From assembly GCF_937129525.1 (NCBI RefSeq), contig NZ_CAKZNK010000022.1, forward strand, positions 1 through 51,931: a DNA stretch of 51,931 nucleotides, given 5' to 3'. This document shows positions 16,770 through 27,824 of the stretch, piece by piece. The notes beneath the pieces were generated by a model. That model was not told the origin of the DNA. It worked only from the letters and a program-made list of their open reading frames with translations, and searched no databases. A program made the position numbers and the translations under genes. The DNA is from an uncultured Chloroflexus sp. (GTDB lineage Bacteria; Chloroflexota; Chloroflexia; Chloroflexales; Chloroflexaceae). The stretch's first letter is position 1. The number at the start of each line of letters is the position of its first letter.

Positions 16770-17537
16770 TCAAGCTCCTGCTGCATAGGTATAACGACTG
16801 ATCAGGTTGCCATTCGCATCGCGCAACACAGCGCTATCGCCGGAATTATTCCAGATCGGGCGACGCGATCCCCAATACAGATTGGTCGCATCGTTCACGC
16901 CGGCCTTTGTCCACAACTTAATCTCCGCGCCGCCGGCAAGAATATACTCTGGAAACGTGTAGGTATGCTTGCCACCCTCATCGATCAATGTCCAACCGGC
17001 GAGATTAACCGGCTCGTGAGACGCGTTCGTAATCACCACAAATTCGCCATCGAGATCGTTACCGGGTGGATCATACTCAATGTAAGTGATACTCACATTG
17101 GGTGGTTCGGCGACCAGACGCTCAAGATCGACAATTGAACTAGACACCTCATCGGTCAGCAACTCGGCGACATCTTCTTCAATCGGCTCTTCTGGTTCTT
17201 CCCGTTTAGGGTCGGATGCTGCTACCCCCTTTATTGCTTCCGGTGTAATCTCAACAGTCAGATGTTGTTCGGTTTCAGGTACCCGCCGGCGCGCGACCGG
17301 TGGGGTCTCATCGATCCAGTGCCGAATTTCCCGTTCTGCAATCCGGGCAAAATCGCCGGGCAGGCTGGCGAAGCCGCGACTCAGCTCGCACAGAGCGCGT
17401 TCCATGTGGGTACGGCTTTGCGCCGGCAAAAGCCCGAGCGGCAGACGGATGATACCATACCCCAATCGACCAATCCGAACCGTCGTTTCTTCAATTGCAT
17501 CGTAGAGCGGATCGTTGAGCTTTGTACGGTTAGACAT
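16770..17537 (-). CDS. Lamin-tail-domain (LTD) protein
   Basis: A 255-aa protein whose C-terminal half (about residues 148-255) is a lamin tail domain: VSITYIEYDPPGNDLDGEFV, then VVITNASHEPVNLAGWTLID, a TYTFPEYIL strand and ISRYTYAAGA at the end. This Ig-like fold occurs in bacterial surface or secreted proteins. Unusually, there is no signal peptide or membrane helix. The N-terminal about 90 residues (MSNRTKLNDPLYDAIEETTV onward, with helix-forming stretches) are not recognised, and residues 90-145 are an acidic linker. ATG at 17537 follows AAGGAGGGTGCG. It lies 42 bp after the GDP-mannose pyrophosphorylase-like gene on the same strand and may be cotranscribed with it. Its function is unknown; a cytoplasmic scaffold or DNA/carbohydrate-binding role is only a guess. 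Confidence 0.72.
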   Translation of the reverse strand: MSNRTKLNDPLYDAIEETTVRIGRLGYGIIRLPLGLLPAQSRTHMERALCELSRGFASLPGDFARIAEREIRHWIDETPPVARRRVPETEQHLTVEITPEAIKGVAASDPKREEPEEPIEEDVAELLTDEVSSSIVDLERLVAEPPNVSITYIEYDPPGNDLDGEFVVITNASHEPVNLAGWTLIDEGGKHTYTFPEYILAGGAEIKLWTKAGVNDATNLYWGSRRPIWNNSGDSAVLRDANGNLISRYTYAAGA

Positions 17538-17579
17538 CGCACCCTCCTTGCGCAGACGGCGGTCGCCAATCGACCGGCT

Positions 17580-20072
17580 TCACTGCAAACTGGTGACTAA
17601 ACCGGCATATTTTTCGGTCAAGATGCGAGCGTGTTCTTCACTACTTCCCTCGGCAATGACATGGAAGAACGGCCCATCGGGATCAGGCAGAATCAAAACC
17701 CATTCCTGTCCTAATTCGATTTTAATCCCGTCAATCTGTTCGCCGTGGCGTTCCTGGTACTGCTGATTGAGAATGCGCATGACCTTGCCTTTGCTCTCCC
17801 AGCGGCAGGGCACACGGGTTTGCCAGAGGTAATATGGTGGTAAATCGACCAGCACTTCACTCAGGGTCGTCTGATTAAGGGTCAGCAGTTCCATGAGGCG
17901 AGCGATCGCAAACATCCCATCCGCGACAGGGTAGAAATGGGGGAAGATATAGTTGCCAGTACCGTCGCCGAGCAGCAGCAGATCGGGCCGTTCTGCGGCC
18001 AGATTCATCAGTGCGCCGAGATTGGTTCGGGTACGAATGATGCTCCCGCCGTAGCGATTGGCAATATACTCAAAGACGCGCGGAGCAGTGACCGGCACAG
18101 CAACAATCCCGCCACCGTGAGCGCGCATAATCAGGGCGGTAATGGCAGCCAGAGCGCGCAGTGGATGGAGGCGTTGGCCGCGATCATCGATCAAAAAGAT
18201 CTTCTCGCTGCCTGGATCAAGGCGGACACCGAACTGCGCCTCCACTACCGGGGTGATTTTGGTCAGGCGAGTCATGGCCGCCTCGAAGTCGGCGCTCGTC
18301 TGAAATACCATCCGCTCATCGAGGTTAACGTTAAGTTCAACTGCATCAGCCTGCATCCGACGTAAAATCTCGGCCATAACCACGCTGGCGCTGGTATTGG
18401 CATAGTCGATCACGATCGGGAAACCCTTCCCGAAAGCTGCGTTCTGGCCGAGCGCTTTCATATAGGCAGTGCGATAAGTCTCTTCAACATCTTCGCCGTA
18501 AAAGATGCGACCAATTTCATCGAGATAGGCGCGACGGTAATCTTCGCGGAAGAAGGTGCTCTCGATTTTGCGTTCGGTAGCGCTATTGATGTCAAGGCCG
18601 AGGTGGTTGAAAAACTTAATCTCGGCCACGCGATTATCAAAGGGCGAGATACGCACGTGTACGCCGCCAGCAGCGCCGATAGCATAGGTATAGTAGCGCG
18701 CCAACGGAATAGGGACATTACGCAGGTCACACACATTGATCCCTGCCGAAGGCAGGCCAGCGATGATGGCTCGTTTCAACATGCGCGGCGTGAAGTGGGC
18801 ATCACGATTAATCGTAACGGTCGCGCCGCGTGGCAGAGTAGCGCCGTAAGCTGCGCCGAGGCGGGCGCACATCTCTGGTGTAATTTCAATGTTCACCAGA
18901 CCGGTGATACCGTAGCGACCAAACAGCACCCGCCGTCCTTGACTGCCCCAGATGATGCTAGAGGTAACGGTTGCACCTTCATCGACCTCTTTCGAGGGCC
19001 AAATCTTAACGTTGGGTTGGACAACAGCGCCGGCGCCGATCTGCACGCCATCGCCGATGACGGCGCCTTCGAAGATCATGGCTCGTGAACGAATATTGCA
19101 CTGGCGCAACACGATAGCGCCGCGCAGTTCGGCGCGCTCGCCAATATACGAATTGCGCCAGATAATCGAGCGGTCAATATTGGCGCGTGAGTCTACAATC
19201 GTGTAGTCACGGATGACTGATGGCCCATGAATAATGACCCCGCCTTTGATTTTGGCGCCATGCCCGAGATAGATCGGCCCGTGCAACTGGGCGTCGGGCG
19301 CAATCTCGGCGTCGCGATCCACCCAGACATCGCCACCGATATTATGCCCAATGCGCGGCAGATTGACCTTGCCCAACAGATAGTCGCTGCAAGCGCGCAT
19401 ATACTCCTCAATCGTGCCGACATCAGTCCAGTAGCCGTTGGCAATATAGCCATACAGGCGGTCGCCACGGTGAAGCATGCGCGGAAAAACATCTTTCGAC
19501 CAGTCGGTTACTTTGCCGCGTTCGATGTAGCTGAAGATGTCGGGATTAAAGACGTAGATGCCGGTATTGACGGTATCAGAAAAGACTTCGCCCCAACTGG
19601 GTTTTTCAAGAAGCTGGCGAATGCGGCCCTGTTCGTCGGTGATGATCACCCCGTATTCGAGCGGGTTGGCAACGCGGGCCAGGGTGACGGTTGCGGTTGC
19701 GCCGGAGGCAATGTGATAGTCAATGATCTGGCTGAGATTAAAATCGGTCAACGCATCGCCCGAGATGACCAGAAACGGCTCGGTCAGCAAATGTTCGGCG
19801 TTCTTGACGCTACCGGCAGTGCCAAGCGGCACTTCTTCAAGCGAATAGGTGATATTAACACCATATGCACTACCATCGCCGTAGTAATCCTGAATGACAT
19901 TTGCCAGGTACTGGACGGTAATAATAATGTCGGTAATGCCGTGAAGTTTGAGTAATTCAATAATATGCTGGATCACCGGTCGATCGACCAGTGACACCAT
20001 TGGTTTTGGGCGATTGATCGTAAGCGGTCGCAGGCGAGTACCCTCGCCGCCGGCCATCACAACGGCTTTCAT
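17580..20072 (-). CDS. Mannose-1-phosphate guanylyltransferase-like protein fused to a degenerate phosphomannomutase domain
   Basis: An 830-aa three-part protein. Start at 20072 is chosen because [18 protein letters not shown] begins the nucleotidyltransferase domain and CAGGAGCCGCC precedes it. Domain 1 (about 1-235) has the GGEGTRLRP signature (8-16) and Lys23, and should make GDP-mannose or a similar NDP-sugar. Domain 2 (about 250-370) is a left-handed beta helix of hexapeptide repeats. Domain 3 (about 385-830) has the phosphohexomutase layout, but the phosphoserine motif TASHNP is replaced by RISPFD, the metal loop DGDGDR-type by DPGSEK, and the sugar loop GExSGH by GDGTGN. Mutase activity is therefore unlikely, and this domain may bind sugar-phosphate and regulate. 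The gene is probably the promoter-proximal member of a unit with the LTD gene. Exact substrate is inferred. Confidence 0.85.
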   Translation of the reverse strand: MKAVVMAGGEGTRLRPLTINRPKPMVSLVDRPVIQHIIELLKLHGITDIIITVQYLANVIQDYYGDGSAYGVNITYSLEEVPLGTAGSVKNAEHLLTEPFLVISGDALTDFNLSQIIDYHIASGATATVTLARVANPLEYGVIITDEQGRIRQLLEKPSWGEVFSDTVNTGIYVFNPDIFSYIERGKVTDWSKDVFPRMLHRGDRLYGYIANGYWTDVGTIEEYMRACSDYLLGKVNLPRIGHNIGGDVWVDRDAEIAPDAQLHGPIYLGHGAKIKGGVIIHGPSVIRDYTIVDSRANIDRSIIWRNSYIGERAELRGAIVLRQCNIRSRAMIFEGAVIGDGVQIGAGAVVQPNVKIWPSKEVDEGATVTSSIIWGSQGRRVLFGRYGITGLVNIEITPEMCARLGAAYGATLPRGATVTINRDAHFTPRMLKRAIIAGLPSAGINVCDLRNVPIPLARYYTYAIGAAGGVHVRISPFDNRVAEIKFFNHLGLDINSATERKIESTFFREDYRRAYLDEIGRIFYGEDVEETYRTAYMKALGQNAAFGKGFPIVIDYANTSASVVMAEILRRMQADAVELNVNLDERMVFQTSADFEAAMTRLTKITPVVEAQFGVRLDPGSEKIFLIDDRGQRLHPLRALAAITALIMRAHGGGIVAVPVTAPRVFEYIANRYGGSIIRTRTNLGALMNLAAERPDLLLLGDGTGNYIFPHFYPVADGMFAIARLMELLTLNQTTLSEVLVDLPPYYLWQTRVPCRWESKGKVMRILNQQYQERHGEQIDGIKIELGQEWVLILPDPDGPFFHVIAEGSSEEHARILTEKYAGLVTSLQ

Positions 20073-20180
20073 GGCGGCTCCTGCTGGCTGTCGATACCGC
20101 GACGACGGTGCTGCGCGGCGGAGAGGCGGCAATGTAAATTGGCCAATCGGCCTCCTCAGTATATCACGTTACGAACCTGA

Positions 20181-20220
20181 CCGGCAACCTCTTGCCGGAA
20201 GTAGCCTGTCATGCTATACT
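20181..20220 (+). promoter_or_regulatory. Promoter of tRNA-Leu(UAG) with inverted repeat over the -35 box
   Basis: TTGCCG (20192-20197), a 17-bp spacer and TATACT (20215-20220) with an extended TGC before it lie just upstream of the tRNA. The -10 box ends 6 bp before the mature 5' end. A 7-bp perfect inverted repeat, CCGGCAA (20181-20187) and TTGCCGG (20192-20198), overlaps the -35 box. Confidence 0.6.
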
Positions 20221-20226
20221 CGCAGC

Positions 20227-20310
20227 GGGGACGTGGCGGAATGGCAGACGCGCATGACTTAGGATCATGTGCCGCAAGGCGTGTGGGTTCAACTCCCATC
20301 GTCCCCACCA
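20227..20310 (+). tRNA. tRNA-Leu, anticodon UAG
   Basis: An 84-nt tRNA including an encoded CCA. The acceptor stem GGGGACG pairs with CGTCCCC. The anticodon stem CATGA/TCATG carries loop CTTAGGA, so the anticodon is UAG and the tRNA reads CUA-type leucine codons. A long variable arm (TGCCGCAAGGCG) is the expected class II feature of tRNA-Leu, and the T loop TTCAACT is standard. It is a single gene with its own promoter and terminator. Confidence 0.96.
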
Positions 20311-20315
20311 CTTCT

Positions 20316-20346
20316 GCCGCACATCACTGATGTGCGGCGTGTTGTT
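20316..20346 (+). terminator. Terminator of tRNA-Leu(UAG)
   Basis: A 10-bp perfect stem (GCCGCACATC at 20316-20325, GATGTGCGGC at 20329-20338, 3-nt loop) starts 5 bp after the tRNA and is followed by GTGTTGTTG. The right arm extends into the end of the convergent HEAT-S1 gene. Confidence 0.65.
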
Positions 20347-21979
20347 GCAACTCCTCGTGTAAACTCAAGGCAATCCGTCGTCGTTCACTATCAATATTGC
20401 GCACAATCACGCTGATCCGACGCCCGGTGGCAAAATGTTCGCGGAGTGGCCGTTGATGAGGTGGGATCTGACTGGTGTGGATCAGGCCTTGCACACCGGT
20501 CAGTAATTCGACGAACACACCAAATCCGGTCACACCGGTAATCACGCCGTTGATATGCATGCCAACAGCGAGACGCTGGTGGATGTCTGCCCACGGATCG
20601 GGGGACAAGCGTCGTATACTCAGGTTGACGCGCAGTCTGGTTTCGTCGATACCGGTCACCACCGCGCGCACCGTTTGACCTGGTTGCAAAGCGGCGCGGG
20701 CATCGTTAATCCAGCGCCAGTCAATGTCACGCGCATGGACAAAGCCTTCGACGCTGCCCAGATCGATCACTGCGCCGTAACTTAAGACGCGCAAAACTGT
20801 TCCCTCTACGATGCTGTCAAGCGTGAAGCGACCTATCCGTTGGCGCCGCTGTTGCAGACGGTTACTGAGTGAGAGCGGTAAAGTTAGCTCCGGCAGTGAT
20901 GCTGGTGGTTGCTGTACCGGCAATGAATGACATGTCTGATTCTGTAACGCCTCAAGGCAGCGAGCAGCATAGTGACGCAACTCGGGTTGGGAGGCGTTCT
21001 CAGCAATGCGCGCGATGAGCGGTAGGCTTTCTCGATCGTGCCATTCGACCAGGACATGCATCACTTTTATCAGCAAGCGCCAGCGGTTGGGTGCCGATCG
21101 GTGCAAGAGCGCGCGCAATTCCGGCAAAGCAGCGCGATAATTGGCCATGTGCAGAAAGCGAACAACTTCGAGCACGAGATGGCTACCCTCTTCGTTGAGT
21201 AACGGCGCAATAGCTGGCGCAGCTTCAACCGCCTGTAACTGGATCAATGCGCGCGTGGCCAGCGTGCGCAGGCCAACGACGTAACGAGCGATCTCGATCA
21301 GCAGCGGCACCGCAGCGCGGGCGCGCATGCGAGCCAGCGTCTGCATGGCAACACTGGCAGCGCGGCTGGGCATGCGCGGCTGACCTTCATGCCAGGCAAT
21401 GAGGCAATCTTCAAGCAGACGGAGCAATCCGGGAACGGCGGCTGGAGCCTGCAGGATACCGGCAGCTTCAGCAGCGGCAATCCGAATAGTGAGATGAGGA
21501 CTGTTGAGAAAGTCGGGCAGTGCCACTGCCAGCGCGGTATCATTAAGGCGCGCCAGCGCAACGATAGCGGCAGCCACGATGGGTGGTTCCGGATCATCGA
21601 GGCAGGCCGCGATTTGCTGCCGCGCTTCGTTGACCTGTCGCCGCCCGAGTGTCCGGATTGCTGCCGCAGCCACAAATGGTTGCGGATCATCGATGGCTGC
21701 CAGTAAAGCGTCAATTGCAGTCGCGCTGAGCGGTTTGCTACTATACCCAATTGCTTCTGCCGCGACCTCACGCACCTTCCCTCGTCGATGGTTGAGCGCC
21801 GGCAGGGCCAGTTCGGGTTCCACATCGAGATTGACCAGTTGACTGGCAGCGCGAGCGCGCACCAACTGATCGCGCGAGTGAATGGCGCGCGTTAGCTCTT
21901 CAAGCTGGTCGGTGAGCAATTGACTCAGACGCTCACGTTCCAGCGCCGGATCGCCTTCATAATCGTCGAGATCGTTCAT
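20324..21979 (-). CDS. HEAT-repeat protein fused to two C-terminal S1 RNA-binding domains
   Basis: A 551-aa protein with a rare domain order. Residues about 30-345 are HEAT/armadillo-like helical repeats, with units such as VRARAASQLVNLDVEPELAL and PFVAAAAIRTLGRRQ. After a short linker, two S1-type OB folds follow: one at about 385-460 (LDSIVEGTVLRVLSYGAVID onward, GFVHARDIDW) and one at about 470-545 (VGMHINGVITGVTGFGVFVE, GLIHTSQIP, then RRIALSLHEE). S1 domains bind RNA and HEAT repeats bind proteins, so an RNA- or ribosome-associated scaffold is the natural inference. The start at 21979 overlaps the stop of the upstream acyl-CoA synthetase gene by ATGA, indicating translational coupling. 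Genuine function unknown. Confidence 0.82.
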   Translation of the reverse strand: MNDLDDYEGDPALERERLSQLLTDQLEELTRAIHSRDQLVRARAASQLVNLDVEPELALPALNHRRGKVREVAAEAIGYSSKPLSATAIDALLAAIDDPQPFVAAAAIRTLGRRQVNEARQQIAACLDDPEPPIVAAAIVALARLNDTALAVALPDFLNSPHLTIRIAAAEAAGILQAPAAVPGLLRLLEDCLIAWHEGQPRMPSRAASVAMQTLARMRARAAVPLLIEIARYVVGLRTLATRALIQLQAVEAAPAIAPLLNEEGSHLVLEVVRFLHMANYRAALPELRALLHRSAPNRWRLLIKVMHVLVEWHDRESLPLIARIAENASQPELRHYAARCLEALQNQTCHSLPVQQPPASLPELTLPLSLSNRLQQRRQRIGRFTLDSIVEGTVLRVLSYGAVIDLGSVEGFVHARDIDWRWINDARAALQPGQTVRAVVTGIDETRLRVNLSIRRLSPDPWADIHQRLAVGMHINGVITGVTGFGVFVELLTGVQGLIHTSQIPPHQRPLREHFATGRRISVIVRNIDSERRRIALSLHEELQQHAAHQ

Positions 21980-23481
21980 AACCTGTCTCTGGCTCCGGGT
22001 GAATCGGTAACCAGTAAATGACGTTGGACTTTACCGAGCGCGTTGCGTGGTAAATCGGCCACGAACCGAATCTGTCGTGGCCGTTTGTAGGCGGCGAGAT
22101 ATGCGCGGCAATGTTCAATCAACTCGCCGGCTGTTACCATAGCGCCAGCCTGCACAACAACGGCTGCTACCGGCACTTCACCGAGATCGGGATCGGGTTG
22201 GCCGTAAACGACACATTCGGCGACAGCAGGGTGACGCGCAAGCACCTCCTCAACTTCGCGGGGGTAGATATTGTAGCCGCCGCTGATGATCAGCTCACGA
22301 CCGCGACCGGTAATGTGAAAATAGCCGTCACGATCAACGAAACCCAGATCACCGGTATTGAACCAGCCATCAGCGGTGAAAGCGTCGGCGGTGGCGCTGG
22401 GATTGCGCCAGTAGCCGCGGAAGAGATGCGGCCCACGCACCTGGATCTCGCCAACCTGTTCGGGTGGCAACGGTTGCCGTGTCTCGCGATCAACGATTCG
22501 CGCCTCTTGACCGGGAAACGGCATCCCAACACTGCCGGGTCGTCGTTCGCCGTCGTAGGGATTGGTGAGATTCATCCCGGTTTCCGTCATTCCATAGCGT
22601 TCGAGGATGGGCTGACCGAAGAGCGCGGCAAATTCGGCAAAGGTTTGCGGACTGAGCGGAGCCGATCCTGACACAAAGAGGCGCATATGATGGGCAGGCG
22701 CGCCAGACCGGCGCGCCGCTTCGATCAACCGCCCATACATCGTTGGCACGCCAAAAAAGAGGGTAATGGCTGGATCGGTCATCCGCTGTAAGGCAACCTC
22801 AGCATCAAAGCGGGGATGAAGTTCAAGGCTGGCCCCGCTGCGAATAGTTCCATGCACACCTACCCCAAGCCCATGGACATGAAAGAGCGGCAGCATCAAG
22901 AGCAGGCGGTCGGCAGATGTCCAGCGCCAGGCGGCAATGATCGCATCACAGTTAGCGGCAAGGCTGGCGTGAGTATGCACTGCTCCTTTGGCGCGCCCGG
23001 TCGTGCCTGACGTATAAGCAATGAGCGCCATCTCGTTGGGGTTGGGTGGTGCAAAGGCGGCAGGATCGGCAGGTGGCGCGCCAAAGCGACTCTGCTCGGG
23101 TTTGAGCAGGGGCAACCTTGCCGGCATCACTTCGCGCAGCAGGGTCTCGTTTTCATCGGTTGCAATCACTATGGCCGGTTCGGCATCAGTGATCAGGTGG
23201 TTTAGTTCAGTCTGACGGTATTGTGGATTAACCAGAACAACTGCGGCGCCGGTCAGTTGCGCGCCAAAGTAGGCGGCAATGAACGCTGGCGAATTGGGGA
23301 GCGCGAGCGCCACTCGATCGCCGCGGGCAAGGCCGATGGCTTGCAATCGCTTAGCCCAGCCTGCGACTGCGCCGGCCAGGTCAGCATAGGTGAGTGTCTG
23401 GTTGCCGGCAATAATGCAGGCTTGCTCTGGTGTGGTGAGCGCGTGTTGCAGCAGGGTGGCAATAATAGGTTGTGGCGGCAT
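21976..23481 (-). CDS. AMP-forming acyl-CoA synthetase, malonyl-CoA synthetase (MatB)-like
   Basis: ANL-superfamily adenylate-forming ligase, 501 aa. The start at 23481 is preferred over an upstream TTG because AGGAGG lies 9 nt before it. The ATP-binding P-loop-like motif is AYTSGTTGRAKGA (about residues 158-170), the A5 motif is LERYGMTETGMNLTNPYDGE, then GYWRNPSATADAF, the hinge TADGWFNTGDLG, and the catalytic Lys region PRNALGKVQRH near the C-terminus. The block around YGMTETGMNLTNPYDGERRP closely recalls malonyl-CoA synthetases (MatB/ACSF3), so malonate plus CoA plus ATP to malonyl-CoA is the best guess. Other short or medium acyl substrates remain possible. It is coupled by ATGA to the HEAT-S1 gene downstream. 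Confidence 0.8.
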   Translation of the reverse strand: MPPQPIIATLLQHALTTPEQACIIAGNQTLTYADLAGAVAGWAKRLQAIGLARGDRVALALPNSPAFIAAYFGAQLTGAAVVLVNPQYRQTELNHLITDAEPAIVIATDENETLLREVMPARLPLLKPEQSRFGAPPADPAAFAPPNPNEMALIAYTSGTTGRAKGAVHTHASLAANCDAIIAAWRWTSADRLLLMLPLFHVHGLGVGVHGTIRSGASLELHPRFDAEVALQRMTDPAITLFFGVPTMYGRLIEAARRSGAPAHHMRLFVSGSAPLSPQTFAEFAALFGQPILERYGMTETGMNLTNPYDGERRPGSVGMPFPGQEARIVDRETRQPLPPEQVGEIQVRGPHLFRGYWRNPSATADAFTADGWFNTGDLGFVDRDGYFHITGRGRELIISGGYNIYPREVEEVLARHPAVAECVVYGQPDPDLGEVPVAAVVVQAGAMVTAGELIEHCRAYLAAYKRPRQIRFVADLPRNALGKVQRHLLVTDSPGARDRL

Positions 23482-23566
23482 ATGCGAAGGCCTCCTATCG
23501 GGCAAACATCAACTATACAAGCAGCAATGCTAACGGTTTTGTGTTCTCACGCGCGTTTGGTTTGAG

Positions 23567-23608
23567 AACCGACTGACAGCGAGCGCTGATGCTCGTTGTC
23601 AGTCGGTT
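23567..23608 (-). terminator. Long perfect hairpin in the gap after ppdK
   Basis: An 18-bp stem (23567-23584 with 23591-23608, one G-T pair, 6-nt loop) lies between ppdK and the acyl-CoA synthetase gene, both on the minus strand. It has no T run on either strand. It may end ppdK transcripts together with the hairpin at 23708-23741, or act as RNA 3'-end protection. Confidence 0.5.
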
Positions 23609-23707
23609 TCGGTGTGGTCGCCAGTATGCCCTCTTTAGCGCTCATCACGTCGTTATTGTCTTGCATTATAGCGAGCGCGGTCACTAATGTTAGTTATAAG
23701 ATCACGA

Positions 23708-23741
23708 CGAACGGCGAAGCTCTGACGAGCCTCGCCGTTCG
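23708..23741 (-). terminator. Hairpin directly downstream of ppdK
   Basis: CGAACGGCGA (23708-23717) pairs with TCGCCGTTCG (23732-23741), with inner pairs. It begins 21 bp after the ppdK stop on the minus strand and is followed by a moderately T-rich stretch (TCGTGATCTTATAAC). The remaining bases of 23482-23761 show no gene. Confidence 0.55.
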
Positions 23742-23761
23742 GGTTACCAGATCAGTTGCAA

Positions 23762-26392
<2,631 letters not shown>

Positions 26393-26863
26393 AAACTGTT
26401 TCCTCCTTGGACAAGGCGGCTCAAAACAAGGCTCTCACACGGCGTCGCGCGCTGCTATGGCACACGGCTCGTTGCCGGCAGGACAGCTACCCTTACCGGC
26501 GCAGGATGATTGCACACGTTGTTCGTGGCCCCGTTGCACATCATGGTATTAAGCTATTGTTGGAATGAACAATGGTAAGTAACGCAACTATACCACGTTG
26601 TATCACAACTATGCTCCTTCGCAGTTATCTATCCACACTCAGATTCCCCGACAGCCCGAACGAGACATCAGTTTGCGGAACGATCCAGCAGACCAGCCAT
26701 GCGCGGGCATTCGGCCCGACCTCTGGAACTACATCCTGCAAATCAGTCTGATGGCCTGAGTCTGATCCAGTGTGATTTGAAAAATCCTGCGGTAACAGTA
26801 TAGTATTTGTGGGCGTGATATGCAAAATGTCGCCTGGCCTGACGACCAGTGTGCCAGGCCGGT
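26393..26863 (-). promoter_or_regulatory. Long leader/promoter region upstream of ppdK
   Basis: About 470 bp without a convincing gene. On the minus strand TTGCAT (26825-26820), a 17-bp spacer and TATACT (26802-26797) form a promoter that would give a leader of nearly 400 nt. A perfect 6-bp inverted repeat with 6-nt spacer, ATTGTT (26556-26561) and AACAAT (26568-26573), could be an operator inside it. A closer second promoter may exist but was not clearly seen. A 66-codon TTG-started frame here (26625-26825) was judged noncoding. Confidence 0.45.
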
Positions 26864-27703
26864 TTACCCAGGAGCGCTAAACCGGCGTGAAATCAGCGAG
26901 ATGATCTCGTCGGCGCTCTCTTCGATGGATTTATCGGTCACATTGAGCATCGTCCAACCGTGTTGGCGAAAGATGCGCCTGGCCCACTCTACTTCTTCAA
27001 TTGCAGCTTCGAGGTTGGTATAGACGTTGCCGAGACTAACCCCCATGCGACGTTGACGCCAGCGTCGTCGAGCAGCGATCTGCTCAGCTTCGACAATCAG
27101 GCCGATCACGCGACGGGGATCGACCTGAAACAGGTCGGCGGGCAGCGGGATTTCGCGCACCAGCGGCACGTTTGCCACCTTCCAGCCCAGCACGGCGAGA
27201 TACATGCTGAGCGGTGTCTTGCCGACCCGCGAGACGCCAACCAGGACAATATCGGCCTGATGCAACTCGCGAGGTTTATTGCCATCGTCGTGATCAACGG
27301 TATATTCGATGGCTTCCAGCCGGGCAAAATACGATGATCGGCGCATTTGGTACAAACCCGGTTTGCCGAGCGGCTCTTTCTGGAGCACGGTTGCCAGGCG
27401 CGACAACACGCTCCCAACGAGATCGATCTCGGCGACGCCCATCTCGCGGGCCAGTCGCATCAGTTCGCGGCGCAGCGCCGGTTCCATCAGTGTGTGCAGG
27501 ATGGTGCCATTCTGCTGCGCGGCTTGCGCGACAACGTCGGCAATCTGTTCCGGTGTGCGCACATTTGGCACAATAATAAGGGGCACTTCGGCCCCTTCAA
27601 ATTGGGAAAGAGTCAGGCGCGCCACCTGCTCACCGACGGCGCCGGCACCGCCAGAAACTATGTAGAGAGGTGGCGCTGGATGGGAGCCAGTTGACTCGCT
27701 CAT
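26864..27703 (-). CDS. PPSR: bifunctional kinase/pyrophosphorylase regulator of PPDK or PEP synthase
   Basis: DUF299/Kinase-PPPase family protein of 279 aa. It switches PPDK (or PEP synthase) off by ADP-dependent phosphorylation and on by phosphate-dependent dephosphorylation. Start at 27703 (MSESTGSHPAPPLYIVSGGA) is chosen over an upstream TTG; the ribosome site is weak. Family hallmarks: the N-terminal YIVSGGAGAVGEQVARLTLSQF, the middle LVGVSRVGKTPLSMYLAVLG, which is the P-loop-like nucleotide site, and VPLVREIPLPADLFQVDPRRVIGL following. The C-terminal ARRIFRQHGWTMLNVTDKSIEE is also characteristic. The target is very probably the PPDK encoded next downstream on the same strand, which carries the required Thr/His pair. 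Confidence 0.92.
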   Translation of the reverse strand: MSESTGSHPAPPLYIVSGGAGAVGEQVARLTLSQFEGAEVPLIIVPNVRTPEQIADVVAQAAQQNGTILHTLMEPALRRELMRLAREMGVAEIDLVGSVLSRLATVLQKEPLGKPGLYQMRRSSYFARLEAIEYTVDHDDGNKPRELHQADIVLVGVSRVGKTPLSMYLAVLGWKVANVPLVREIPLPADLFQVDPRRVIGLIVEAEQIAARRRWRQRRMGVSLGNVYTNLEAAIEEVEWARRIFRQHGWTMLNVTDKSIEESADEIISLISRRFSAPG

Positions 27704-27755
27704 TCCGAAAACGTTTCGTAATCCACAATTTGCCTGCAATCAGGCACAATACCGA

Positions 27756-27791
27756 TAGACAAATCAGTGCGTGTGTTAGTATGATAACACA
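27756..27791 (+). promoter_or_regulatory. Promoter with overlapping palindromic operator before the hydrolase-cNMP gene
   Basis: TAGACA (27756-27761), an 18-bp spacer and TATGAT (27780-27785) form a sigma-70-type promoter. A perfect 7-bp inverted repeat with 6-nt spacer, TGTGTTA (27772-27778) and TAACACA (27785-27791), covers the -10 box, in the divergent region between the PPSR and hydrolase genes. A repressor or CRP/FNR-like regulator site is plausible. Confidence 0.5.
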
Positions 27792-27824
27792 TAACAGGTT
27801 GCTTAACGCGCAAAGCTAAAAGGT

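Noticed and set aside
26625-26825. TTG-started 66-codon frame upstream of ppdK.
   Set aside because: Start codon coincides with the -35 box of a predicted promoter, no ribosome site, no family features.
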